A stretch of 64,000 bases of DNA from Brevundimonas basaltis (GTDB lineage Bacteria; Pseudomonadota; Alphaproteobacteria; Caulobacterales; Caulobacteraceae): assembly GCF_014202075.1 (NCBI RefSeq), contig NZ_JACHFZ010000003.1, positions 186,001 to 250,000 on the forward strand, written 5' to 3'. The notes under the pieces are model-generated. The model had not been told where the DNA came from. It searched no databases and saw only the letters and a list, made by a program, of their open reading frames with translations. Shown here piece by piece: positions 9,704-19,175 of the stretch. Each line of letters starts with the position of its first letter. Within the stretch, counting starts at the first letter, position 1. The translations under genes and the position numbers were made by a program.

Positions 9704-9939
9704 TGGCCAGGGTCAAGGTTCATGTATTCCTGAAGCCCGGCGTGCTGGACGTTCAGGGCAAGGCCGTTGAGGGCGCCCTGCACGGACTGGGCTGGGCCGG
9801 CGTCGGCAACGCCCGGGTCGGCAAACTGATCGAGTTCGACCTGGACGGCGTGGACGATCCCGCCGCCGAGGCGAAGAAGATGTGCGAGCAACTGCTCGCC
9901 AATACGGTGATCGAAAGCTACCGCGTCGAGATCGCGTGA
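9703..9939 (+). CDS. purS: phosphoribosylformylglycinamidine synthase subunit PurS
   Basis: PurS is the small subunit of the three-part FGAM synthase (PurS-PurQ-PurL) and bridges the glutaminase and synthetase subunits. The 78-residue product has the expected start KVHVFLKPGVLDVQGKAVE and the core HGLGWAGVGNARVGK. The start codon overlaps the purC stop (TGATG). Its presence agrees with the short, PurS-dependent forms of PurL and PurQ found further along the window. Confidence 0.95.
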
Positions 9940-10067
9940 AGCGCGGGCTGAAACTGGTCGTCGCCCTGTTCGTGCTGGCGGGCTGCATCCTGTTCGCGGC
10001 GGCGTTGGCTGGCGGGCTGATGGACGACGCCGCCTTCACGCCGGCGGCGAAGGAAGCGGCCCACTAG
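9936..10067 (+). CDS. small single-pass membrane protein (43 aa)
   Basis: A 43-codon frame begins with GTG at 9936, overlapping the purS stop by four bases (GTGA), the same coupling seen elsewhere in the window. The product is a basic N-terminus (VKRGLK), one strongly hydrophobic helix (LVVALFVLAGCILFAAALAGG) and a short polar tail. It is probably a small inner-membrane protein translated with the purCS messenger. No family is recognised. A longer upstream start at 9882 would run inside purS and is unlikely. Confidence 0.5.
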   Translation: MKRGLKLVVALFVLAGCILFAAALAGGLMDDAAFTPAAKEAAH

Positions 10068-10126
10068 ACGCGACTTACGGGCCGGCGCTGCGTTAGGATC
10101 TCAGACCCCACGCAGGAGGACGCGCC

Positions 10127-10591
10127 ATGACCTTCACCCTCAGCTCCAACGACATCACCGATGGCGGCGTGCTGCCCGACGCCCAGGTGCAGGCGAAGGG
10201 AAACACGTCGCCCCATCTGAAATGGTCGGGGGCGCCGAAGGGGACGAAGAGCTACGCCATCACCTGCTACGATCCAGATGCGCCGACCGGCTCGGGTTTC
10301 TGGCACTGGACGGTGGCCAACATCCCCGCCGACGTGACCGAACTGGCGGCCGGCGGGCCCGTACCGGCGACGGCGGTCGAGGGACGGACCGACTTCGGCG
10401 AACCGGGCTATGGCGGGGCCGCCCCGCCGCCGGGGCATGGGCCGCACCGCTACATCTTCACCGTGTTCGCCGTAGATACGGACAGGTTGGAGGTCACACC
10501 GGAGGATTCAGGGGCCAAATACGGGTTCAATCTGCATTTCCATACCCTGGCCAAGGCGTCGATCACCGCGACTTACGAGAACAGGGGCTGA
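10127..10591 (+). CDS. YbhB/YbcL family Raf-kinase-inhibitor-like protein (PEBP)
   Basis: The 154-residue protein belongs to the phosphatidylethanolamine-binding protein superfamily. It has the bacterial signatures PHLKWSGAPKGTKSYAITCYDPDAPTG (anion-binding DPDAP loop) and GHGPHRYIFTVFAVD. There is no signal peptide, so it is cytoplasmic. The biochemical role of bacterial PEBPs is not settled. AGGAGGA sits a few bases before the ATG at 10127, a strong ribosome binding site. It lies between purS and purQ but has no clear link to purine synthesis. Confidence 0.9.
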   Translation: MTFTLSSNDITDGGVLPDAQVQAKGNTSPHLKWSGAPKGTKSYAITCYDPDAPTGSGFWHWTVANIPADVTELAAGGPVPATAVEGRTDFGEPGYGGAAPPPGHGPHRYIFTVFAVDTDRLEVTPEDSGAKYGFNLHFHTLAKASITATYENRG

Positions 10592-10616
10592 CGGAACCGC
10601 GGGGAAGCCGGTTGGT

Positions 10617-11108
10617 TTGAAAAGGATGTTCCCCGACATCTTCCTTCAGGGCTGGGACGGACCGCTTCGCATTCTGATTGTCGGGCCGGTCGCCTACATT
10701 CTACTGATCACCCTGCTGAGGCTGACGGGCAAGCGGACGCTTTCCAAGCTGAACGCCTTCGACCTGGTCGTCACTGTCGCACTCGGGTCGGTGCTGGCCA
10801 CGCTCATTCTGAACAAGGACACGCCCTTGATCGAGGGGCTGACGGCCATGGCTGTGCTGGTCGCCCTGCAACTGGTCGTGACGTGGACGACCGTGCGACA
10901 TCCGGAACTGCGCCGGCTGGTGCGGGCGGACCCGGCCTTGCTGCTGGCAGGCGGGCGACTGCGGCGTGACACGCTGAGAGCCGAACGAATCACCGAGGAT
11001 GAAGTCCTTCAAGCCATCCGCGACTCGGGCGGCCATGGGTTCGCCGACGCGGACGCGGTGTTTCTGCAGAGTGATGGCTCGTTGGCGGTGGTCTCGCGAG
11101 AAGCCTGA
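10617..11108 (+). CDS. DUF421 (YetF-like) membrane protein
   Basis: The 163-residue protein has about three hydrophobic segments in its first 85 residues, followed by a soluble domain. The motifs RLTGKRTLSKLNAFDLVVTVALGS and the C-terminal DEVLQAIRDSGGHGFADADAVFLQSDGSLAVV are characteristic of DUF421, the YetF family, whose function is unknown. The reading frame allows a TTG start at 10617 with GGGGAA ten bases upstream, or an ATG at 10626 without a spaced binding site. The choice is open. Confidence 0.85.
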   Translation: MKRMFPDIFLQGWDGPLRILIVGPVAYILLITLLRLTGKRTLSKLNAFDLVVTVALGSVLATLILNKDTPLIEGLTAMAVLVALQLVVTWTTVRHPELRRLVRADPALLLAGGRLRRDTLRAERITEDEVLQAIRDSGGHGFADADAVFLQSDGSLAVVSREA

Positions 11109-11154
11109 CCCGCCGCACTGACAATGTCGGCGAACCCTGCTAAACGCCCGCGCC

Positions 11155-11817
11155 ATGAGCGCAGCCGTCATCGTCTTCCCCGGTTCCAACTGCGACCGCG
11201 ACTGCAAGGTCGCGATCGAACGATCGACGGGCGAGTCCGTCGACATGGTCTGGCATCAGGAAACGGAGCTGCCGTCCGGCCTGGACCTGATCGTGCTGCC
11301 GGGCGGGTTTTCCTACGGCGACTATCTGCGCTGCGGGGCCATGGCCGTGCAATCGCCGGTGATGCAGGCGGTCAAGAAGGCCGCCGAGGACGGCGTCGCC
11401 GTGGTCGGAATCTGCAACGGCTTCCAGATCCTGTGCGAGGCCGGGATGCTGCCGGGCGCGCTGCTGAAGAACGCCGGGCTGAAATACGTCTGCAAACCGA
11501 TCAGCCTGACCGTCGCCAACGGCCAGACGCGCTTCACCGCCGGCTATCAAGGCGAGCGCGAGGTGATCATGACCCAGGGCAATGGCGACGGAAACTATTT
11601 CGCCGACGCCGAGACCCTGAAGCGGATTGAGGGCGAGGGGCAGGTGGTGTTTCGCTACGTGGACAACCCGAACGGATCGGTCGCCGACATCGCCGGCATC
11701 CAGAACGCGCGCGGCAACGTGCTCGGCATGATGCCCCACCCGGACCGGGCGTTCGAGGACGAGTTGGGTTCCGCCGACGGCGCGACCCTGTTCCGCAGCG
11801 TGTTCGCGGCGGCCTGA
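11155..11817 (+). CDS. purQ: phosphoribosylformylglycinamidine synthase glutaminase subunit
   Basis: PurQ hydrolyses glutamine and channels ammonia to PurL. The 220-residue protein is a class I glutamine amidotransferase with FPGSNCDRD at the start, the nucleophile Cys in [10 protein letters not shown] and the His/Glu pair in [10 protein letters not shown]. Length fits the stand-alone, PurS-dependent form. It lies about 1.2 kb from purS and 1.5 kb from purL on the same strand, with unrelated genes between them. Confidence 0.96.
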   Translation: MSAAVIVFPGSNCDRDCKVAIERSTGESVDMVWHQETELPSGLDLIVLPGGFSYGDYLRCGAMAVQSPVMQAVKKAAEDGVAVVGICNGFQILCEAGMLPGALLKNAGLKYVCKPISLTVANGQTRFTAGYQGEREVIMTQGNGDGNYFADAETLKRIEGEGQVVFRYVDNPNGSVADIAGIQNARGNVLGMMPHPDRAFEDELGSADGATLFRSVFAAA

Positions 11818-11865
11818 CGCACGTCTGACTTGACCCCTACGACCGTGACGGCCGAACTGGCCGGA

Positions 11866-11922
11866 TCATCGCGTTTTGTGGATCGGGGACGGCGCGTTTG
11901 ATCCTGCGGCCATGACGGTCAT
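11866..11922 (-). other. very short ORF (18 aa) with a perfect ribosome binding site
   Basis: On the minus strand AAGGAGG lies six bases before an ATG at 11922, which opens an 18-codon frame (MTVMAAGSNAPSPIHKTR). The intergenic stretch between purQ and the next gene (11818-12034) holds nothing else recognisable. It may be a leader peptide, a decayed gene start or chance. Confidence 0.2.
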
Positions 11923-12034
11923 GGCGTCCTCCTTCGCCAAAGAGCCCGGCGGACGGCGGGCAGATTCCGGAACAGTGAACCAAGGACGGGCGCGGCGCGT
12001 AGAGTCCTGAACCGCCACGCTTGCAGGAGCCCAC

Positions 12035-12835
12035 ATGTCCTCGATCATCCGCCCGGACGGCGCCCAGACCACGCGGCGTTGGATCGTGCTCGCCTCTGCG
12101 ATTTTCGCCATCGTCGTCTCCTACGGCCAGATGGCGCTGGGTTGGGGCCAGACACCGCAGGAGTTCTCCGCCGACAGCGACGAGACGCTGCGGGTCGCGG
12201 GCTACGCCTTCTCGATCTGGGGTCTGATCTATCTCGGCCTGATCATCTATGCGGTGCGGCAGGCCCTGCCGCAGACCGGCGAGAGCCTGCTGATCAACCG
12301 GCTGGGCTGGCCGTCAGCGGCGGCGCTGCTGGGCATCGGCTGGTGGATTGTCGCCTCGGCCTTCGACTGGGAATGGGCGACGGTGGGGCTGATCTTCGGC
12401 AGTCTGATCGTGCTGCTGATTCCCCTGATGCTGAACGCCGGGGCGATCCGGGCGCTGGGACGGACCGAGCGCGACCGATGGCTGGTCGTGTGGCCGCTGG
12501 CGGCGCTCGCGGGCTGGCTGATGGTGGCCTCGCCGGTCAACTTGCTGACCATACTGACCGGCAACGACGCCCTGCCGGCGAGCCCGTCGCCGACGGTCTG
12601 GGCCATTCTGGCCGTCGTTGTCGTGGCCTTGATCGCGCTGATCGTCACGGCGCGCCTGAGGATGCTGGCCTTCGCCCTTCCCGTCACCTGGGGCCTGCTC
12701 GGCGCGTTCGTGGCCGAGCAGGAACGCAACGCGCCGCTGGCCTATGTCGCACTCGCTGCGGCCGTGGCGGTTCTGGTTGGCGCGGTGATCCTGACTTTCC
12801 GACTGCGGCCCGGGATCGAGCGGTCGGCCGACTAG
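12035..12835 (+). CDS. multi-pass membrane protein, TspO/MBR-like appearance
   Basis: The 266-residue protein has about seven to eight hydrophobic segments and no signal peptide. Its pattern (AGYAFSIWGLIYLGLIIYAV, then a tryptophan-rich GIGWWIVASAFDWEWATVG) resembles the larger tryptophan-rich sensory (TspO/MBR-related) membrane proteins, but similarity to a defined family is weak. TspO proteins bind porphyrins or other hydrophobic ligands, and I do not claim that here. CAGGAG precedes the ATG at 12035. Its stop overlaps that of the convergent small gene by three bases. Confidence 0.7.
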   Translation: MSSIIRPDGAQTTRRWIVLASAIFAIVVSYGQMALGWGQTPQEFSADSDETLRVAGYAFSIWGLIYLGLIIYAVRQALPQTGESLLINRLGWPSAAALLGIGWWIVASAFDWEWATVGLIFGSLIVLLIPLMLNAGAIRALGRTERDRWLVVWPLAALAGWLMVASPVNLLTILTGNDALPASPSPTVWAILAVVVVALIALIVTARLRMLAFALPVTWGLLGAFVAEQERNAPLAYVALAAAVAVLVGAVILTFRLRPGIERSAD

Positions 12836-13071
12836 TCTGCGCCGGGGAAAGCCTCGGGATCGTGCTCCGGGTCGCCGACATCGAAGGCCCCGGTCTCGTC
12901 GAAGCCGACGCTGCCGACACCGACGGCCGAGCCGGTCAGGCGCTGGCGGCTGGCCATGGCGACCGCTGGTGCGGCCTCGTCCATGGCGCGGGTGACATCC
13001 GGATCATTGGACCGGTCCATCTGCTGATGATCGGGGTGGGTCGGCGCGGTTTCGGCGGGCGTTCGTGACAT
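12832..13071 (-). CDS. small hydrophilic protein (79 aa), unknown function
   Basis: A 79-residue acidic, alanine- and proline-containing protein without membrane segment or signal. The ATG at 13071 is preceded by GGGGGAGGA at good spacing, and its A is the last base of the stop of the upstream small ORF (TGATG). The C-terminus has a run of acidic residues with repeated DP (DVGDPEHDPEAF). It probably forms a two-gene operon with the 48-residue ORF. The family is unrecognised. Confidence 0.6.
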   Translation of the reverse strand: MSRTPAETAPTHPDHQQMDRSNDPDVTRAMDEAAPAVAMASRQRLTGSAVGVGSVGFDETGAFDVGDPEHDPEAFPGAD

Positions 13072-13217
13072 CACTGTTCCTCCCCCGCGCGGTCGTCGTT
13101 GGCGGCCTGTTTCGAAGCGCGTTCGGCGGCGGCGCTGGCGCCGGCGTCGTCGGCGGCGATTTCGGGCGCCGTCGGGTCCTTGGGCGTGGCGGCGGGGTCG
13201 ATAGGCTGGTCGGTCAT
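13071..13217 (-). CDS. small hydrophilic protein (48 aa), unknown function
   Basis: A 48-codon frame with an excellent ribosome binding site (AGGAG, six bases before the ATG at 13217). The product starts MTDQPIDPAATPKDPTAPE and continues with an alanine-rich, acidic and basic helix-prone tail ending in RAGEEQ. Its stop overlaps the start of the 79-residue ORF, so the two look translationally coupled. Such low-complexity small proteins are often missed by gene finders. No function can be given. Confidence 0.55.
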   Translation of the reverse strand: MTDQPIDPAATPKDPTAPEIAADDAGASAAAERASKQAANDDRAGEEQ

Positions 13218-13318
13218 GACGATCTCCTGCGGCTTTGCCGGATTCAATGGCGGGGGGGCGGCGATGTTCCCGCCGGAATGGCTGACACGGAGCCCGTCTG
13301 CCGCTAGAAGGCGCGGCC

Positions 13319-15535
13319 ATGAGCGCTCCTGAAAAGACCATGGCCGAACTGGCCGCCGAATACGGCCTGGCCCCCAACGAATACCAGGTCGTCCTCGACC
13401 GGCTCGGGCGCGAGCCGAACAACGTCGAATTGGGCGTGTTCTCGGTGATGTGGTCCGAGCACTGCAGCTACAAATCGTCGAAGATCCACCTCGGCAAATT
13501 CCCGACCAAGGGACCGCGCGTCATCTGCGGGCCGGGCGAGAACGCGGGCGTGATCGATATTGATGACGGCGACGCCTGCATCTTCAAGATGGAGAGCCAC
13601 AACCACCCGTCCTACATCGAGCCCTATCAGGGCGCGGCGACCGGCGTGGGCGGCATCATGCGCGATGTCTTCACCATGGGCGCGCGGCCGGTGGCCCTGC
13701 TCAACGCCCTGCGCTTCGGCGATCCGTCGCACGAGAAATCGAAGCGGCTGGTCAAGGGCGTGGTCTCCGGCATCGGCGGCTACGGCAACTGCGTCGGCGT
13801 GCCGACGGTGGGCGGCGAAACCAATTTCCACCGTGGTTACAACGGCAACATCCTGGTCAACGCCATGTGCGTGGGCGTGGCGAAGGCGGACAGCCTGTTC
13901 TATTCGGCCGCCCCGGCGCCGGGCCTGAGCGTGGTCTATTTCGGGTCGAAGACCGGGCGCGACGGCATCCATGGCGCGACCATGGCCTCGGCGGAGTTCG
14001 ACGAGGATTCAGACGAGAAACGCCCGACCGTTCAGGTCGGCGACCCCTTCGCCGAGAAGCTGCTGATCGAGGCGACGCTGGAGCTGATGGCCTCGGGCGC
14101 GGTGGCGGCGATCCAGGACATGGGGGCGGCCGGCCTGACCTCGTCGTCGGTCGAGATGGCCGGCAAGGGCGGCGTCGGCATCGAACTGAACATGGACGCC
14201 GTGCCCCAGCGCGAAGAGGGCATGACGGCCTATGAGATGATGCTGTCGGAGAGCCAGGAGCGGATGCTGGCGGTGCTGAAGCCCGGGCGCGAGCAGGACG
14301 GCTATCGCATCTTCGAGAAATGGGGACTGGACGCCGCGGTGATCGGCGTGACCACCGACACCGGCCGCCTCGTGCTGAAACACCACGGCGAGACGGTCTG
14401 CGACGTGCCCTTGGCCCCGCTGTTCGACGACGCGCCGCTGTACGACCGTCCCTGGGTGCAGCCGGAATTGCAGCCTCGGCTGGACCCCAAGGAGGTCCCG
14501 GCGCCGGACAGCTGGGTCGACGCCGTGCTGAACGTGGTCACCTGCCCGGACATGGCCTCCAAGCGCTGGCTCTGGGAGCAGTACGACCGTCACGTCATGG
14601 CCGACACCCTGCAGGACTCCTCGACCGGCGCCGACGCCGGCGTGGTGCGGGTGCACGGCACCGACAAGGGGCTGGCGATGACCTCGGACTGCACCCCGCG
14701 GTATGTGCAGGCCGATCCCTATGAGGGCGGCAAGCAGGCGGTGGCCGAGGCGTGGCGCAACCTGACCGCCGTTGGCAGCCGCCCCATCGCCATCACCGAC
14801 AACCTGAATTTCGGCAATCCGCAGCGGCCCGAGATCATGGGCCAGATCGTCCGCGCCATCGACGGCATGGCGGAGGCCTGCCGGGTGCTGGACTTCCCCG
14901 TCGTGAGCGGCAACGTCAGCCTCTATAACGAGACCAACGGCGCGGCCATTCCGCCGACGCCGACGGTAGGCGCGGTCGGCCTGCTGCCCAACTACGACGT
15001 GGTCACCGGCTTCGGCGGCATGGGCGAAGGCGACGTGCTGGTGCTGATCGGCGATACGGTCGGCGAGTTGGGTTCGTCGATCTATCTGCGCGAGGTGCTG
15101 GGCCGCGAGGACGGAGCGCCGCCACCGGTCGATCTGGCCCTGGAGAAAAAAACCGGCGACTTCGTGCGCGGCCTGATCGAGGCGGGCGAGCTGACCGTGG
15201 TGCACGACCTGTCCGACGGCGGCCTGATCGGCGCGGCGGCGGACCTGGCCCTGGCGTCGGACGTCGGGATCGAGCTGGACGCCAGCTCGGCGACGCACGC
15301 CCACATCCTGCTCTTCGGAGAGGATCAGGCGCGATATCTGGTGGCGGTTCCGGAAGCGACGGCGATCATCGCGGCGGCCCAGGCGGCGGGCATCCACGCC
15401 AGCGTGGTCGGCCGGGCCAAGGGGCGCGACTTCGCCTCGGGCGGACCGGACGGAGACCTGTTCCGCATTCCGATGGAGCACCTGCGCGAGATGCATGAAG
15501 CGTGGATGCCGAACTGGATCGAGGGCAAGGCGTGA
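13319..15535 (+). CDS. purL: phosphoribosylformylglycinamidine synthase subunit PurL
   Basis: PurL uses ATP and ammonia to convert FGAR to FGAM. The 738-residue length is that of the short, PurS/PurQ-dependent enzyme. Diagnostic blocks include [53 protein letters not shown] and SDCTPRYV in the second half. The two AIRS-like repeats are visible in order. The stop overlaps the GTG of the following lipoprotein gene. Confidence 0.97.
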   Translation: MSAPEKTMAELAAEYGLAPNEYQVVLDRLGREPNNVELGVFSVMWSEHCSYKSSKIHLGKFPTKGPRVICGPGENAGVIDIDDGDACIFKMESHNHPSYIEPYQGAATGVGGIMRDVFTMGARPVALLNALRFGDPSHEKSKRLVKGVVSGIGGYGNCVGVPTVGGETNFHRGYNGNILVNAMCVGVAKADSLFYSAAPAPGLSVVYFGSKTGRDGIHGATMASAEFDEDSDEKRPTVQVGDPFAEKLLIEATLELMASGAVAAIQDMGAAGLTSSSVEMAGKGGVGIELNMDAVPQREEGMTAYEMMLSESQERMLAVLKPGREQDGYRIFEKWGLDAAVIGVTTDTGRLVLKHHGETVCDVPLAPLFDDAPLYDRPWVQPELQPRLDPKEVPAPDSWVDAVLNVVTCPDMASKRWLWEQYDRHVMADTLQDSSTGADAGVVRVHGTDKGLAMTSDCTPRYVQADPYEGGKQAVAEAWRNLTAVGSRPIAITDNLNFGNPQRPEIMGQIVRAIDGMAEACRVLDFPVVSGNVSLYNETNGAAIPPTPTVGAVGLLPNYDVVTGFGGMGEGDVLVLIGDTVGELGSSIYLREVLGREDGAPPPVDLALEKKTGDFVRGLIEAGELTVVHDLSDGGLIGAAADLALASDVGIELDASSATHAHILLFGEDQARYLVAVPEATAIIAAAQAAGIHASVVGRAKGRDFASGGPDGDLFRIPMEHLREMHEAWMPNWIEGKA

Positions 15536-15885
15536 CACGTCGTCCCCGGATGGCGCTCGCGGGCCTCGCCCTGCTGCTGACCGCCTGCGAAGGGGGTGGG
15601 GACCCGGTGGAACAGGCGCTGCGCGAGGCGTCCGCGGCCCATCAGGCGGCGGCGACCGAGACCACGGCCGAAACGGAAGCGAGGTCGGCCGCGACTGCCG
15701 GCGACCAGGCCTATGTTCGCGAGGCCATCAAGGAACACCGCGCCGCCATCGCCAAGGCGGAGACCACCTTGCGCGAGACGGCCGATCCGGCGCTTCGCCA
15801 GATGGCCCGCTCGACCATCGACGCCCGCAAGGCCGAGGTCGCCGCCCTCCAAGCCTGGCGAGCGGACTCGACATCGAGCGAGTGA
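15532..15885 (+). CDS. small lipoprotein, helical, DUF305-like tail
   Basis: The 117-residue product starts at GTG 15532, overlapping the purL stop (GTGA). A short signal with lipobox LTAC ends near residue 19. The mature part is alanine- and glutamate-rich and helical. Its C-terminal half ([20 protein letters not shown]) resembles the end of DUF305/DUF4142-type periplasmic helical proteins, but lacks the metal-binding His/Met residues that I would expect. The coupling to purL is positional. Confidence 0.6.
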   Translation: MTRRPRMALAGLALLLTACEGGGDPVEQALREASAAHQAAATETTAETEARSAATAGDQAYVREAIKEHRAAIAKAETTLRETADPALRQMARSTIDARKAEVAALQAWRADSTSSE

Positions 15886-15936
15886 CGTCCGTCACAATTG
15901 CGGGCTAGGTCAAGCGACCGAACCACGGAGCGTCTG

Positions 15937-17505
15937 ATGACAGTGCCCTATTCCGTCTCGCGTCGGGGCGTGATGTTGGCGCTCGGCGCCGGCGGCGTTG
16001 CGCTGGGGAGTCGGCGCCCCGCGCTCGCGGACCCGGTGTTCGCGGAATACCCGTTCCAGCTGGGCATCGCCGCCGGCGATCCGGCGCCGGACGGCTTCAT
16101 GATCTGGACCCGGCTGGCGCCGCGTCCTCTGGAGATCGGGCACGGCATGCCGTCGGCGCCCGTGCCGGTGAAGTGGGAGGTGGCGACGGACCGCAGCTTC
16201 TCCAACGTGGCGCGCAGCGGCGAGACGATCGCCCGGCCCGAACTGGGCCACGCCGTGCACGTCGAGGTCGGGGGGCTTGAGCCGGGCCGGGAGTATTTCT
16301 ACCGCTTCACGGCCGGCGCCGAACGGACGCCGTCGGGCCGGGCGAAGACGGCGCCGGCGCCGGGGAGCTCCGTGGCCCGGGCGCGGTTCGGCGTGCTGGG
16401 CTGCCAGGCGTACGAACACGGTTTCTACACCGCCCACCGCAAGGCGGCGTCCGAGGATCTGGATTTCGCCTATTTCTACGGGGACTACATCTACGAGGGG
16501 CGGGGCAGCCGGACCTACACCGGGTCGGGCGGAACGATGGAGAACCCGCGCCAGCACGTCGGGGGCGAGGCCTACAGCCTCGACGATTATAGACGGCGGT
16601 ACGCGCTCTACAAGCTGGATACGGACCTTCAGGCCAGCCATGCGGCGACGGCGTGGTTCGTGACCTGGGACGATCACGAGGTGACCAACAACTGGGTCGG
16701 GGCGATCGACGACGGCGTGCCGCCGGAGGTGTTCCTGCTCAGGCGGCAGGCGGCGGCGCAGGCCTTCTACGAGCATATGCCGCTGCGCCGGTCGGCCTTT
16801 CCGAGAGGCTCCGACATCCAGCTGTATCGGCACGCGTCGTGGGGAAACCTGCTCGACCTCAACCTGCTCGACACGCGCCAGCACCGGACCAAACAGCCCT
16901 GCGGCGACAGCTGGAACGCGACCTGCGACGGCGTCTCGGACCCCAGGGCGCAGGTGCTGGGCGAGGCCCAGGAGGCATGGCTGTACCGCAATCTGGAGCG
17001 CAGCGAGGCCCACTGGAAGGTGCTGGCGCAGCAGATCATGGTGATGGATCTCGACCGCAAGGAGGGGCCGGAGCCCGGCTACAATCTCGATACGTGGGCA
17101 GGATACCGGATTCCGCGGCAGCGGATGCTGAACCGTCTGCGCGACCGGCGGATCGGCAATACGGTTGTGCTGACCGGCGACGAACACCAGAACTATGCGG
17201 GCGAGCTGTATGTCGACGGCCGCAATCCCGAGGGCGCGCCGGTGGCGGCCGAGTTCGTCACGACCTCGGTCAGCTCGTCCGGCGACGGACAGGACCAGCG
17301 CGCCGACGGCCGCCGCTACCTCGCCGAGAACCTCTTCCTGAAGTTCAACAACGCCCAACGCGGCTATGTCGTCTGCGACGTCACGCCGGAGCGCTGGCAG
17401 ACCGAGTTCAAGGTGCTGGACAAGGTGTCGGAAAAGGGCGGGACGCTCAGCACGCGGGCGAAATTCGCGGTGGCGAACGGGGATGCGCGGGTCGTTCCGG
17501 CCTGA
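15937..17505 (+). CDS. alkaline phosphatase D family protein (PhoD-like)
   Basis: The 522-residue protein carries a twin-arginine-type signal (SRRGVMLALGAGGVALG) and exports folded through Tat. An N-terminal Fn3-like domain (PhoD_N) is followed by the metallophosphatase core with GCQAYEHGFYTAH, FYGDYIYEG, WDDHEVTNNWVG and LTGDEHQNYAGEL. These residues bind the Fe/Ca centre in PhoD phosphodiesterases/phosphatases. The ATG at 15937 has CGGAG eight bases upstream, so the longer frame from 15898 is not used. No Pho box was identified. Confidence 0.9.
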   Translation: MTVPYSVSRRGVMLALGAGGVALGSRRPALADPVFAEYPFQLGIAAGDPAPDGFMIWTRLAPRPLEIGHGMPSAPVPVKWEVATDRSFSNVARSGETIARPELGHAVHVEVGGLEPGREYFYRFTAGAERTPSGRAKTAPAPGSSVARARFGVLGCQAYEHGFYTAHRKAASEDLDFAYFYGDYIYEGRGSRTYTGSGGTMENPRQHVGGEAYSLDDYRRRYALYKLDTDLQASHAATAWFVTWDDHEVTNNWVGAIDDGVPPEVFLLRRQAAAQAFYEHMPLRRSAFPRGSDIQLYRHASWGNLLDLNLLDTRQHRTKQPCGDSWNATCDGVSDPRAQVLGEAQEAWLYRNLERSEAHWKVLAQQIMVMDLDRKEGPEPGYNLDTWAGYRIPRQRMLNRLRDRRIGNTVVLTGDEHQNYAGELYVDGRNPEGAPVAAEFVTTSVSSSGDGQDQRADGRRYLAENLFLKFNNAQRGYVVCDVTPERWQTEFKVLDKVSEKGGTLSTRAKFAVANGDARVVPA

Positions 17506-17684
17506 GTTCGACAGCGGGGAATTGGAGGACGGATTCAGCGGGATTTCGACTACCCCGGCGGAGGAATTGGAAGACGACGGCTACTGGTGGACTTGCGCGG
17601 GCGTGTTGCCCGGCTGACGGGATTGTAACTTTCCGCCTCGCGCGCGGGTGCTAGCCTCGCCGTCGGGAAGCGAGGGAGGTTGCG

Positions 17685-19175
17685 ATGCGCTGGCTCACCG
17701 ACGAGGACCACGAGGCGCTGACCCCGGCCGAGCGGTGCGAACCGCGGACGCCCTTGCCGGTGCGGATGGTCGCGAGCGAGGAGTATGCGCCGGTTCCGCA
17801 GACCCGGAAGCAGCGTGAGACGGAAGCGCGGCTCTATGCGCTGGCGGATGCAGTCGCGCCGAAGCTCGGGCTCAGCCGGCGGCGCTTCTTCCAGACCTCG
17901 GCCGGGATGGCGGCCGGGTTCGCTGCGCTGAACGGGGCGTTCGGGCCGCTGTTCGCCGTTTCGGAGGCCGAGGCGTCAAGTCCCGAGCTGGCGCGGGAGC
18001 GGGCGGACGCCCTGTCCGGACAGTTCATAATGGACATGCACACCCATTTCCTGCGCGACGACACACGGCTGGAGGGCTTCGTCCGGTTGCGGGAGTCGGT
18101 GGCGGCGCAGGGCTGGAATCCACAGCTGAGCGCGGCGGGGCCGCAGACGCTCGAGGACCTGAAGTTCGACAATTATTTCAAGGAGGTCTTCCTGGATTCC
18201 GACACCAAGATCGCGCTGATCTCGTCGGCGCCGTCCGACATCCCCGAGGACTGGTTCCTGACCAACCGGCAGATGGCAGAGGCGCGGGAAACGGTGAACA
18301 GCCGGGCCGGATCGAAGCGGCTGATGACCCACGCTATCTTCACCCCCGGCGCGCCGGGCTGGCTGGACGATCTGGATGCGGCGCTGGCGCTGCGACCGGA
18401 CTCGGTCAAGGGCTATACGGTCGGCGACAACACCCACAAGGAGACGGCGCGCCATCCGTGGCGGATGGATTCCGACGAGACCTATCGCGGCTATGAGAGG
18501 ATGGCGGCTGCGGGAGTCCGGAACGTCTGCGTCCACAAGGGGCTGTGGGGGCGCGGCGCGGACCGGCGGTTCCCGAACCTGGCGCCCTATGCCGACGTGC
18601 GCGACGTGGCGCAGGCGGCGAAGGACTGGCCGCAGCTGAACTTCATCATCTACCACTCGGCCTACCGGCTGGACGATCCGGAGTGGGCCCTGGCCGAGTT
18701 CGAACGGACCGGACGGATCGACTGGGTCACGGACCTCGCGGAAATTCCGGCGGCGCACGGGGTGAGTAATGTTTACGGCGACCTGGGCCAAATCTTCGCC
18801 CAGACGCTGGTGGCGCAGCCGCGGATGTGCGCGGCGATCATGGGCACGCTGGTCCGGGGACTGGGCGCCGACCACGTCTGCTGGGGCACCGACGCGGTCT
18901 GGACCGGGTCGCCGCAATGGCAGATCGAGGGGCTGAGGCGGCTGGAGATTCCCGAGGACATGCAACAGGCCCACGGTTTCGCGCCGCTGGGCGCCGCCGA
19001 CGGACCGGTGAAGACGGCGGTGTTCGGCGGCAACAACGCGCGGCTCTATGGCGTCGACGTTCCGGGCGCGCAGGCGGCGCTGGCGGGCGACCGGTTCGCG
19101 GCGCTGAAGGCGGAATACGGTGCCGCCGGGCCTCAGCCGTCGAACCGGCGCTACGGCTTCGTCGCGCGGGGTTAA
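17685..19175 (+). CDS. amidohydrolase family protein with internal Tat-like motif
   Basis: The 496-residue protein has a metal-dependent hydrolase fold of the amidohydrolase_2 type. It shows MDMHTHF (metal-binding HxH), NFIIYHSAYR and a late HVCWGTDAVWTG with the conserved Asp. About 70 residues precede a SRRRFFQTSAGMAAGFAAL twin-arginine segment, an unusually long n-region. Either the signal is used from this internal position or a later start applies. I see no substrate clue. Its stop overlaps the convergent next gene by four bases. Confidence 0.82.
   Translation: MRWLTDEDHEALTPAERCEPRTPLPVRMVASEEYAPVPQTRKQRETEARLYALADAVAPKLGLSRRRFFQTSAGMAAGFAALNGAFGPLFAVSEAEASSPELARERADALSGQFIMDMHTHFLRDDTRLEGFVRLRESVAAQGWNPQLSAAGPQTLEDLKFDNYFKEVFLDSDTKIALISSAPSDIPEDWFLTNRQMAEARETVNSRAGSKRLMTHAIFTPGAPGWLDDLDAALALRPDSVKGYTVGDNTHKETARHPWRMDSDETYRGYERMAAAGVRNVCVHKGLWGRGADRRFPNLAPYADVRDVAQAAKDWPQLNFIIYHSAYRLDDPEWALAEFERTGRIDWVTDLAEIPAAHGVSNVYGDLGQIFAQTLVAQPRMCAAIMGTLVRGLGADHVCWGTDAVWTGSPQWQIEGLRRLEIPEDMQQAHGFAPLGAADGPVKTAVFGGNNARLYGVDVPGAQAALAGDRFAALKAEYGAAGPQPSNRRYGFVARG

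Noticed and set aside
11866..11922. 18-codon frame with AAGGAGG before it, minus strand
   Set aside because: The ribosome binding site is excellent but the product is too short to claim as a gene. Kept only as a low-confidence feature.
15910..17358. Long open frame on the minus strand opposite the PhoD-like gene
   Set aside because: It mirrors a real gene with clear family motifs. High GC makes long antisense frames common; its product is Arg/His-rich and matches nothing.
17483..17617. 44-codon frame after the PhoD-like gene, with repeated GGAATTGGA words
   Set aside because: It begins inside phoD without a binding site. The acidic product (EFDSGELEDG) has no family, so I left it out.
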